This document shows positions 1-5,578 of a stretch of DNA of 13,193 bases, one piece after another. The stretch is from NCBI RefSeq assembly GCF_910587525.1, contig NZ_CAJULS010000063.1, positions 1 to 13,193 of the forward strand. Reading direction: 5' to 3'. The first letter of the stretch is position 1; every line of letters starts with the position of its first letter. The notes beneath the pieces were generated by a model. That model ran no database searches. It saw only the letters and a list, made by a program, of their open reading frames with translations, and was not told the origin of the DNA. This DNA is from an uncultured Oscillibacter sp. GTDB lineage: Bacteria; Bacillota; Clostridia; Oscillospirales; Oscillospiraceae. The translations under genes were made by a program, and so were the position numbers.

Positions 1-2
1 GG

Positions 3-989
3 GACAACTCCACCCGGACCCGCTTCTCCTTCGCCTCCGCCTGCAACCTGCTGGGGCTGAATGTCCAGGACCTGGACGAGAAGAAGAGCCAGATCGCCCA
101 CGGCGAGACCGTCCGTGAGACCGCCAACATGGTCTCCTTCATGGCCGACGTCATCGGCATCCGGGACGACATGTTCATCGGCGAGGGCCACAAGTACCAG
201 AAGACTTTCATGGACGCTGTGAAAGAGGGCTACCGGGACGGCATCCTGGAGCAGCAGCCCACCCTGGTGAACCTCCAGTGCGACGTGGACCACCCCACCC
301 AGTGCATGGCCGACATGCTCCACATCATCCACCAGTTCGGCGGCGTGGAGAACCTCAAGGGCAAGAAAATCGCCATGACCTGGGCCTACTCCCCCTCCTA
401 CGGCAAGCCCCTCTCCGTTCCCCAGGGCGTCATCGGCCTCATGACCCGCTTCGGCATGGACGTGGTGCTGGCCCATCCCGAGGGCTATGACGTGATGCCC
501 GAGGTGGAGGAGATTGCCAAGAAGAACGCCGCCGCCACCGGAGGAAGCTACAAGAAGGTGGCCACCATGGAGGAGGCCTTTGACGGCGCCGACATTGTCT
601 ATCCCAAGAGCTGGGCGCCTTTCGCCGCCATGGAGGAGCGCACAAAGCTCTACCAGGCCGGCGACCAGGCGGGCATCGACCAGCTGGAGAAAAAGCTTCT
701 GGCCCAGAACGCCCCGCACAAGAACTGGTCCTGCACCGAGGACATGATGAAGCGCACCAAGGACGGCAAGGCACTGTATCTCCACTGCCTGCCCGCCGAT
801 ATCACCGGCCTCAGCTGCCCCGAGGGCGAGGTGGACAACTCCGTGTTCGACCGGTATCTTGTGCCCCTGTACAAGGAGGCCAGCTACAAGCCCTATGTCA
901 TCGCCGCCATGATTATGATGAGCAAGGTGAAGGACCCTGTGGCCGCGCTGATGGCTATGGACGGCGGAAAGGCCCGGAAGGCATTTTAA
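3..989 (+). CDS. ygeW: YgeW-type knotted carbamoyltransferase (5' end cut off by window)
   Basis: The gene is open from the first complete codon at base 3 to a TAA at 987-989, giving 328 residues. The family is usually near 395 residues, so roughly the first 65-70 are missing. The fragment starts inside the carbamoyl-phosphate loop (DNSTRTR, fragment residues 1-7). It then has the HPTQ motif (97-100), which contacts the carbamoyl group, and HCLP (261-264), which shapes the second-substrate site. The order and the surrounding text (NSTRTRFSFASACNLLGL, WAYSPSYGKPLSVPQG) match the YgeW group rather than ornithine or aspartate carbamoyltransferase. The protein should be a cytoplasmic trimer. The true substrate of YgeW is not firmly settled; published gut-bacterial work links ygeW to anaerobic purine or urate breakdown clusters. 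Carbamate kinase follows 79 bp downstream on the same strand, which suits a catabolic direction yielding carbamoyl phosphate. Family assignment is confident; the reaction is inferred. Confidence 0.9.
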   Translation, partial: DNSTRTRFSFASACNLLGLNVQDLDEKKSQIAHGETVRETANMVSFMADVIGIRDDMFIGEGHKYQKTFMDAVKEGYRDGILEQQPTLVNLQCDVDHPTQCMADMLHIIHQFGGVENLKGKKIAMTWAYSPSYGKPLSVPQGVIGLMTRFGMDVVLAHPEGYDVMPEVEEIAKKNAAATGGSYKKVATMEEAFDGADIVYPKSWAPFAAMEERTKLYQAGDQAGIDQLEKKLLAQNAPHKNWSCTEDMMKRTKDGKALYLHCLPADITGLSCPEGEVDNSVFDRYLVPLYKEASYKPYVIAAMIMMSKVKDPVAALMAMDGGKARKAF

Positions 990-1068
990 AGAGGGGACTG
1001 CGTCCTCCTTCCTTGCTCCTGCGGGCGCCGGGAATGACTGATTATTTTTGGAAGAGGTTACACCAATC

Positions 1069-2010
1069 ATGGGTAAACGTATCGTAGTGGCCCTGGGCGG
1101 CAATGCCCTGGGCAATAACCTGCCGGAGCAGATGGCGGCGGTAAAGCAGACCGCCCGGGCCATCGCCGACCTGATCGAGGGTGGCAACGAGGTGATCGTG
1201 GCCCACGGAAACGGCCCCCAAGTGGGCATGATCCAGAAGGCCATGGCCGAGCTCACCCGCTCCAATCCGGAAAAGTATATCCCCTGCCCCCTGTCCGTGT
1301 GCGTTGCCATGAGCCAGGGCTACATCGGCTATGACCTCCAGAACGCCCTGCGGGAGGAGCTGCTGGACCGGGATATCCAAAAGGGCGTGGCCACCGTCCT
1401 CACCCAGGTGGAGGTGGACCCCCAGGACCCTGCGTTCCGGAACCCCACCAAGCCCATCGGCGCTTTCATGACCGAGGAAGAGGCCAAGCGCATGGTGGCA
1501 GAGCGGGGCTATGATGTGACGGAGGATTCCGGCCGGGGCTGGCGCCGTGTGGTGGCCTCCCCCAAGCCTGTGTCCGTCATCGAGCTGGACACCATCCAGG
1601 CCCTGGTGGAGAGCGACCACATCGTGGTGGCCTGCGGCGGAGGCGGCATCCCCGTCTTCAAGACCGAGGGGCACCACCTCAAGGGCGCGGCGGCGGTGAT
1701 CGACAAGGACTTCGCCAGCGAGGTGCTGGCGGAGGAGCTGAACGCCGACGTGCTGATCATCCTCACCGCCGTGGAGAAGGTGGCCGTCAATTTTGGAAAG
1801 CCGGACCAGAAGTGGCTGGACCATTTGACCCCGGAGAAGGCCCGGCAGTACGCCGCGGAAGGCCAGTTCGCCCCGGGCAGCATGCTGCCCAAGGTGGAGG
1901 CGGCGGTGAAATTTGCCGAGTCCAAGCCCGGCCGCACGGCTCTTATCACCCTGCTGGAGAAGGCCAAGGCCGGCATCGCCGGGGAGACCGGCACCTCCAT
2001 TTCGCTGTAA
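1069..2010 (+). CDS. arcC: Carbamate kinase
   Basis: This 313-residue protein is of normal length for carbamate kinase, which transfers the phosphoryl group of carbamoyl phosphate to ADP, making ATP plus carbamate (then ammonia and CO2). Visible motifs are the N-terminal ALGGNALGN (8-16), AHGNGPQVG (45-53), VVACGGGGIPV (187-197), AVIDKDFAS (209-217) and FAPGSMLPKVEAA (267-279), all typical of the cytoplasmic amino-acid-kinase-fold enzyme. I chose the ATG at 1069 over the in-frame TTG at 1048. Starting there gives the family's normal MGKRIVVALGGNA beginning, and a GAAGAGG ribosome binding site lies at 1051-1057. The gene follows ygeW and is closed by a strong hairpin terminator, so it looks like the last gene of that transcript. 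The catabolic role is inferred from context. The family is clear, but whether it should be named arcC or after another paralogue is not. Confidence 0.95.
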   Translation: MGKRIVVALGGNALGNNLPEQMAAVKQTARAIADLIEGGNEVIVAHGNGPQVGMIQKAMAELTRSNPEKYIPCPLSVCVAMSQGYIGYDLQNALREELLDRDIQKGVATVLTQVEVDPQDPAFRNPTKPIGAFMTEEEAKRMVAERGYDVTEDSGRGWRRVVASPKPVSVIELDTIQALVESDHIVVACGGGGIPVFKTEGHHLKGAAAVIDKDFASEVLAEELNADVLIILTAVEKVAVNFGKPDQKWLDHLTPEKARQYAAEGQFAPGSMLPKVEAAVKFAESKPGRTALITLLEKAKAGIAGETGTSISL

Positions 2011-2023
2011 CATTTAAGACCGG

Positions 2024-2053
2024 AACGGGGAGCGGATCATCCGCTCCCCGTTT
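2024..2053 (+). terminator. Intrinsic terminator after carbamate kinase
   Basis: A perfect 14-bp inverted repeat (AACGGGGAGCGGAT at 2024-2037, ATCCGCTCCCCGTT at 2039-2052) sits 13 bp after the carbamate kinase stop codon. Only a short T run (2051-2053) follows. The very stable GC-rich stem and its position support termination of the ygeW-arcC transcript. Confidence 0.85.
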
Positions 2054-2085
2054 GTCACGCGGGAGTGTCTGCTTCGCAGATTTTA

Positions 2086-2170
2086 TGTAGGGGCCGGGCT
2101 CAGTCCCGGCCCGTCCGCCGGAAACCTGGCGCTTTCGGGAAACGGGCGGGGACAGAGCCCCGCCCCTGCA
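2086..2170. repeat. 85-bp GC-rich palindromic element, probably an interspersed repeat
   Basis: The segment starts TGTAGGGGC (2086-2094) and ends with its near-perfect complement GCCCCTGCA (2162-2170, one mismatch). Inside are two local hairpins: GGGCCGGG/CCCGGCCC at 2091-2098 and 2105-2112, and GGGCGGGG/CCCCGCCC at 2144-2151 and 2158-2165. CCCGT (2110-2114) and ACGGG (2142-2146) are also complementary. The unit can therefore fold as one long stem or as two hairpins. The structure is directly visible. That it is a dispersed repeat is inference from its shape and intergenic place, since only one copy lies in this window. Confidence 0.55.
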
Positions 2171-2264
2171 AAGCCGCGGCCGCAAAGCAAAAATCCCGGA
2201 TGATAAAATGCGCGGGCGGACACTTTCTGTCATGCGGAGCGGTTGCGCGGCAGGCGGATGTGGT

Positions 2265-2349
2265 ATAGTCAAATAACTTGAAAAACAGCAAAGCTATTTT
2301 CCGGGCAGGCCTTACCCGCCTGTGTGTGAGACACGCTGGATTTGACTAT
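2265..2349. repeat. 85-bp segment bounded by perfect 10-bp inverted repeats
   Basis: ATAGTCAAAT at 2265-2274 and ATTTGACTAT at 2340-2349 are exact complements in inverse orientation. Between them is a small hairpin, CAGGC/GCCTG, at 2306-2310 and 2318-2322. The right-hand repeat lies in the loop of a second hairpin, GGATTT/AAATCC (2338-2343, 2351-2356). There is no reading frame or transposase. It could be a miniature inverted-repeat element, a structured leader or a regulatory site; the sequence alone does not decide. Confidence 0.4.
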
Positions 2350-2383
2350 GAAATCCAAACCAGGGCCGCTGAATGCGGACTGC

Positions 2384-2401
2384 TGCGGCGTGTACGCCGC
2401 A
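2384..2401. repeat. Perfect 8-bp inverted repeat (hairpin)
   Basis: TGCGGCGT (2384-2391) and ACGCCGCA (2394-2401) pair perfectly around a two-base centre; as RNA this would be a 7-bp stem with a UGUA loop. No T tract follows, so it is not a standard terminator. It lies about 80 bp upstream of the P-loop kinase gene and may belong to the structured stretch that precedes it. Confidence 0.4.
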
Positions 2402-2439
2402 ACGCTTGAAAGAACTCTGATTCTTTTCAGGTTGTTTGA

Positions 2440-2448
2440 TGATATGAT
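2440..2448 (+). promoter_or_regulatory. Possible extended -10 promoter for the P-loop kinase gene
   Basis: TGATATGAT fits the extended -10 pattern TGnTATAAT with one mismatch in the hexamer. No good -35 box lies 16-18 bp upstream. Transcription would start near 2455, giving a leader of about 30 bases before the GTG at 2484. The position is right, but this is a short motif and could be chance. Confidence 0.35.
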
Positions 2449-2483
2449 TTGGAAAACCGGCGGAAAGCAGGGGGAGAAGAGCG

Positions 2484-2978
2484 GTGTTGAAGAGCTTGGT
2501 GATCGGCAGTCCCGGCGCGGGAAAGAGTACCTTCGCGCGAAAATTGCGGGATGTGACAGGTATCCCGCTGTACTATCTGGATATGCTGTGGCACAGACCG
2601 GACCGCTCCAATATCTCCAGGGAGGAGTTTGACCGGCAGCTGCTGGAGATTGTCCAAAAGGACCGGTGGATCATTGACGGAAATTATCAGCGGACGCTGA
2701 GACACCGCCTGGAGGCGTGCGATACGGTGTTTCTGCTGGATATTCCGCCGGAGGCCTGCCTTGCGGGGGCGAAATCCCGCGTTGGAACGGCGCGGGAGGA
2801 CATGCCGTGGGTTGAGACTGGACTTGATGAGGAGTTCCGGCAGTGGATCGTGGATTTTCCCAAGACGCAGCTGCCGCAGATATACCAGCTGACGGAAGAG
2901 TACCGGGAAAAGAGGAATGTCATTATTTTCAGATCAAGAGAAGAGGCGGATGACTATTTGCAGACACTCCGGGGATGA
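2484..2978 (+). CDS. P-loop kinase, FlaR / adenylate kinase-like (topology-modulation protein family)
   Basis: This 164-residue cytoplasmic protein starts with a strand and a Walker A loop, GSPGAGKST (8-16). It continues with YYLDMLWHRPD (30-40), a W-IIDGNYQRTL region (62-72) and VFLLDIPPE (82-90). This layout is that of the small P-loop kinases annotated as DNA topology modulation protein FlaR or adenylate kinase-like; length is normal. These proteins probably phosphorylate a nucleotide or another small molecule, but the substrate is not established and the topology name is historical. The GTG start is chosen because AGGGGGAG at about 2469-2476 is a good ribosome binding site seven bases before it and Walker A then falls where expected. 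It appears monocistronic, sitting between the repeat-rich stretch and the riboswitch promoter. I see no obvious terminator after it. Confidence 0.8.
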   Translation: MLKSLVIGSPGAGKSTFARKLRDVTGIPLYYLDMLWHRPDRSNISREEFDRQLLEIVQKDRWIIDGNYQRTLRHRLEACDTVFLLDIPPEACLAGAKSRVGTAREDMPWVETGLDEEFRQWIVDFPKTQLPQIYQLTEEYREKRNVIIFRSREEADDYLQTLRG

Positions 2979-3044
2979 CGGGGCCCTGCCGGCCGGACAA
3001 AGGGGAGGCTTTTGCGTTTTTTAGACGCAGTCCGAAGAGAACAC

Positions 3045-3073
3045 TTGCAAAGCCGGGAAAAACCGTGTATGAT
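3045..3073 (+). promoter_or_regulatory. Sigma-A-type promoter for the TPP-riboswitch / thiamine transcript
   Basis: TTGCAA (3045-3050) and TATGAT (3068-3073) are separated by exactly 17 bp, matching the consensus at 4/6 and 5/6 positions. The start point would be close to 3080, immediately in front of the riboswitch aptamer. Confidence 0.7.
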
Positions 3074-3078
3074 AAACA

Positions 3079-3173
3079 GCGTAAAAAAGGGGAGTCCGCC
3101 GTGCGGGCTGAGAGGAAGCATCGCTTCGACCCGGGACCTGATTTGGATCATGCCAACGTAGGGAAATAGGCGC
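3079..3173 (+). ncRNA. TPP (THI-box) riboswitch aptamer
   Basis: The conserved thiamine-pyrophosphate aptamer core is clear. GGGG (3089-3092) is followed by P2, TCCGC/GCGGG (3095-3099, 3103-3107), then the invariant CTGAGA (3108-3113). P3 is GAAGC/GCTTC (3115-3119, 3123-3127). ACCTGATTTGGATCATGCCA comes next, then ACGTAGGGAA. TPP binds this RNA and, in Gram-positive bacteria, usually promotes termination ahead of thiamine genes. That fits the terminator just downstream and the thiE-thiD gene behind it. Outer limits are approximate: a short P1 can be drawn between GCGT (3079-3082) and GCGC (3170-3173). Confidence 0.95.
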
Positions 3174-3180
3174 GGAAAAC

Positions 3181-3217
3181 CGCGGATATGCCATACGCTG
3201 CATATCCGCGTATTTTT
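3181..3217 (+). terminator. Riboswitch-controlled intrinsic terminator
   Basis: CGCGGATATG (3181-3190) and CATATCCGCG (3201-3210) form a perfect 10-bp stem with a 10-base loop, followed by TATTTTT. It lies between the TPP aptamer and the thiE-thiD ribosome binding site (GGAGG, 3221-3225). It is the expected expression platform: formed when TPP is bound, switched off when TPP is scarce. CGCGG (3171-3175) can pair instead with CCGCG (3180-3184), a candidate anti-terminator. Confidence 0.85.
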
Positions 3218-3233
3218 ATGGGAGGATGCCAGC

Positions 3234-4691
3234 ATGAACATTACCGGAGAACAGCTACGGCTCTACGCCGTCACCGACCGGGCCTGGGCGGCGGACAGGG
3301 ACGCCCTCTTCCGCCAGATCGAGGACGCCATCAACGGCGGCGCGTCCGTCGTCCAGCTGCGGGAAAAGCACCTGGATCAGGCCGCCTTTCTGGCGGAGGC
3401 GGAGCAGTTTGCGGCCCTGTGCCGCCGGAAGGGGGCCGTCAGCATCATTAACGACAGTGTGGAGATCGCCCTGAAATCCGGGGCGGACGGCGTTCACCTG
3501 GGCCAGGAGGACCTGGAAGCGGGCTCCGCCCGCCGGGCGCTGGGACCGGACAGGATTCTGGGTGTCTCCGCACACAATGTGGAGGAGGCCCTGCGGGCCC
3601 AAGCGGCGGGGGCCGACTACCTGGGTGTGGGGGCGGCTTTCATCAGCGGCACCAAGGCCGACGCCCGGCCCATCTCCCGGGAGACGATCCGGGCCATTAC
3701 GGCAGCAGTGGATATCCCGGTGGTGGCCATTGGCGGCATTACCCGGGACAATATTTTAGAGCTGAAAAACTGCGGCCTGGACGGCGCGGCAGTGGTGTCC
3801 GCCCTGTTTGCCCAGCCGAATGTGCGGGACGCGGCGTCAGAGCTGCGGCAGCTTTGTGACAAAATCGCGGAGGAGGACTGGCCTGTGAAAACAGCATTGA
3901 CCATTGCCGGTACCGACCCCACTGGCGGCGCCGGTATTCAGGCGGACATTAAGACCATGACTGCCAACGGCGTCTTCGCCATGAGCGCTGTCACGGCCCT
4001 GGTGGCCCAGAACACCACCGGGGTGAAGAGCATCGTGGAGTGCACGCCGGCGTTTTTAGGAGAGCAGCTGGACTGTGTGTTTACCGACATCTTCCCCGAT
4101 GCCGTGAAGACGGGCATGGTGTCCAGTACCGCTCTGATCGAGGTCATCGCCGACAAGCTGAGTGCGTATGGGACGAAAAATCTTGTGGTAGACCCGGTGA
4201 TGGTGGCTACCTCCGGGGACCGGCTGATCTCAGAGGACGCGGTGGAGGCGCTGAAAGCCCGCCTGCTGCCCATGGCCGCGGTCATCACCCCCAACATCCC
4301 GGAGGCGGAGCTGCTGTCCGGCAGAAAAATTCAGAGCGTGCAGGACATGGAGGATGCCGCCCGGGCAATCTATGACAGCTACGGCTGCGCTGTGCTGTGC
4401 AAGGGCGGACATAACCTTAACGACGCCAACGACCTGCTGTGGCAGGGGGGGGGAGGCCAGTGGTTCCGGGGCCGCCGCATCGACAACCCCAACACCCACG
4501 GCACTGGCTGTACCCTTTCCAGCGCCATTGCTTCCAACCTGGCCAAGGGGTACGGTCTGGCGGAGGCCGTGGAGCGGGCCAAGACATATCTCTCCGGTGC
4601 GCTGGGAGCTATGCTGGATTTGGGCCGCGGCCCCGGCCCCATGAACCACGCTTTTGATATTAAGCCTGCGTATCGGAAAACGGCAGATTGA
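3234..4691 (+). CDS. thiED: Bifunctional thiamine-phosphate synthase / hydroxymethylpyrimidine (phosphate) kinase, ThiE-ThiD fusion
   Basis: This 485-residue cytoplasmic fusion covers two steps of thiamine synthesis. Residues 1 to about 210 are ThiE, which joins HMP-pyrophosphate to thiazole phosphate: QLREK (41-45), IIND (71-74), GVHLGQED (86-93), GVGAAFISGTK (131-141) and AIGGI (165-169). Residues about 219-480 are ThiD, which phosphorylates HMP and HMP-P: AGTDPTGGAG (225-234), VDPVMVATSG (319-328), TPNIPEAE (352-359), CKGGH (389-393) and THGTGCTLSS with the anion-hole cysteine (C426). The ATG at 3234 follows GGAGG by eight bases. The gene is under a TPP riboswitch, so it should be on when TPP is low. 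It appears alone in its transcript. Two oddities are an internal GTG with a near-ideal ribosome binding site at the domain junction (3869-3887) and a nine-G run within the ThiD half (4445-4453). ThiC, ThiG and ThiM genes are not in this window. Confidence 0.97.
   Translation: MNITGEQLRLYAVTDRAWAADRDALFRQIEDAINGGASVVQLREKHLDQAAFLAEAEQFAALCRRKGAVSIINDSVEIALKSGADGVHLGQEDLEAGSARRALGPDRILGVSAHNVEEALRAQAAGADYLGVGAAFISGTKADARPISRETIRAITAAVDIPVVAIGGITRDNILELKNCGLDGAAVVSALFAQPNVRDAASELRQLCDKIAEEDWPVKTALTIAGTDPTGGAGIQADIKTMTANGVFAMSAVTALVAQNTTGVKSIVECTPAFLGEQLDCVFTDIFPDAVKTGMVSSTALIEVIADKLSAYGTKNLVVDPVMVATSGDRLISEDAVEALKARLLPMAAVITPNIPEAELLSGRKIQSVQDMEDAARAIYDSYGCAVLCKGGHNLNDANDLLWQGGGGQWFRGRRIDNPNTHGTGCTLSSAIASNLAKGYGLAEAVERAKTYLSGALGAMLDLGRGPGPMNHAFDIKPAYRKTAD
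3869..3887 (+). promoter_or_regulatory. Internal ribosome binding site and GTG start at the ThiE/ThiD junction
   Basis: GGAGGAGG (3869-3876) lies eight bases ahead of an in-frame GTG (3885-3887, codon 218). Starting there gives V/M-KTALTIAGTDPTGGAG, the normal beginning of a stand-alone ThiD. The site may be a relic of two once separate, coupled genes, or may still make free ThiD. The sequence match is clear; use of the site is inference. Confidence 0.5.
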
Positions 4692-4693
4692 CG

Positions 4694-4734
4694 AACAGCG
4701 CCCCGGCGGATCATTCCGCCGGGGCGCTGTTTTA
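4694..4734. terminator. Terminator between convergent thiED and nfo transcripts
   Basis: A perfect 17-bp stem (AACAGCGCCCCGGCGGA at 4694-4710, its complement at 4715-4731) with a TCAT loop lies two bases past the thiED stop. Four T residues (4730-4733) follow on the plus strand. The nfo stop codon overlaps its edge, so the hairpin is also placed to end the leftward operon. In that direction the T run is only two bases, so it is probably weaker. Confidence 0.9.
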
Positions 4735-5565
4735 TGATTTGGACTGTTCCCTCATCAGGGCAATTTCCTGCCGGTAGCCCGGCAGCTCATTGGGCGTCTC
4801 CAGACAGAAGGGCAGGTGCCGCAGCGCCGGATGGCGCACCACCCGGGCCAGGGCCTCCAGGCCGATCTCTCCCTCGCCGATGCAGGCATGGCGGTCCTTA
4901 TGGCTGCCGGGGGGATTTTTGCTGTCGTTGAGGTGAATGGCCTTGAGCCGGTTCAGACCGATACAGCGGTCAAACTCCGCCAATACGCCGTCCAGGTCGC
5001 GGATGATGTCGTATCCCCCGTCGGAGACGTGGCAGGTGTCAAGGCACACGCCCATTTTGTCCGAGAGCTCCACCCGGTCCAGAATGGCCCGCAGCTCCTC
5101 AAACCGGCCGCCCACCTCGCTGCCCTTGCCGGCCATGGTCTCCAGGAGAACCGTGGTGTGCAGCTCCGGCGTCAGGATGGCGTTGAGGCCTTGGGCAATG
5201 AGCTCAATGCCGGCTTCTGTCCCCTGGCCCACGTGGCTGCCGGGGTGGAAGTTGTAGTATTGCCCCGGCAAGAACTCCAGCCGCCGCAGGTCGTCGGCCA
5301 TGGTCTCCCGGGCGAATTCCCGGTTCCGCTCCTCCGCGCTGCAGAGATTCAGGGTATAGGGGGCGTGGGCAATGATGGGGGCAAAGCGGTGCTCCTCCAT
5401 CAGGCTCACCAGAGCCGCCGCGTCAGCGGGATCCAGGCCCTTGGCCCGGCTCCCCCGGGGGTTGCGGGTAAAAAACTGAAAGGTGTCCGCCCCCAGCTCC
5501 AGCGCCTGCCGTCCCATGGCGGCAAATCCCCTGGAGGAGGACAGGTGGCATCCGATATGCAGCAT
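4732..5565 (-). CDS. nfo: Deoxyribonuclease IV (endonuclease IV, AP endonuclease)
   Basis: This 277-residue protein is the TIM-barrel, three-zinc AP endonuclease, which cuts 5' of abasic sites in base-excision repair. All nine metal ligands known from the E. coli enzyme have counterparts: H67, H107 (NFHPGS), E142 (LLETMAGKGSE), D176 and H179 (CLDTCH), H211 (HLNDSK), D224 and H226 (DRH), and E256 (LETPNE). Length is normal. It is the last gene of the leftward operon, starting 13 bases after the folD stop. Almost all of that gap is a run of nine Gs on the coding strand, the only candidate ribosome binding site (AAAG9CGT-ATG). That arrangement could make expression sensitive to slippage. The tag glycosylase gene, which creates abasic sites, is 5.5 kb away in the same window but in a separate transcript. 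Confidence 0.97.
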   Translation of the reverse strand: MLHIGCHLSSSRGFAAMGRQALELGADTFQFFTRNPRGSRAKGLDPADAAALVSLMEEHRFAPIIAHAPYTLNLCSAEERNREFARETMADDLRRLEFLPGQYYNFHPGSHVGQGTEAGIELIAQGLNAILTPELHTTVLLETMAGKGSEVGGRFEELRAILDRVELSDKMGVCLDTCHVSDGGYDIIRDLDGVLAEFDRCIGLNRLKAIHLNDSKNPPGSHKDRHACIGEGEIGLEALARVVRHPALRHLPFCLETPNELPGYRQEIALMREQSKS

Positions 5566-5578
5566 ACGCCCCCCCCCT

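Larger units (their letters stand above)
2011..2483. other. 473-base stretch without a convincing gene
   Basis: Between carbamate kinase and the P-loop kinase gene I find only structured DNA: the terminator at 2024-2053, the 85-bp palindrome at 2086-2170, the inverted-repeat-bounded segment at 2265-2349, a hairpin at 2384-2401 and a possible promoter at 2440-2448. Short open frames exist here on both strands, but none has a good ribosome binding site or protein-like composition. Confidence 0.6.

Noticed and set aside
1048..1068. TTG start seven codons upstream for carbamate kinase
   Set aside because: It would place the GAAGAGG ribosome binding site inside the gene; the ATG at 1069 gives the usual family N-terminus.
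1042..2013. A 323-codon minus-strand open frame covering the carbamate kinase gene
   Set aside because: It mirrors the real gene almost end to end, is rich in His/Gly/Leu without motifs, and lacks a ribosome binding site.
2342..2632. A 96-codon plus-strand frame starting in the repeat region and overlapping the P-loop kinase gene
   Set aside because: It overlaps a clear Walker A protein in another frame and has no family resemblance or binding site.
3013..3029. TGCGT...ACGCA hairpin with T-rich loop after the P-loop kinase gene as a terminator
   Set aside because: The T run is in the loop rather than after a five-base-pair stem, so it does not fit an intrinsic terminator.
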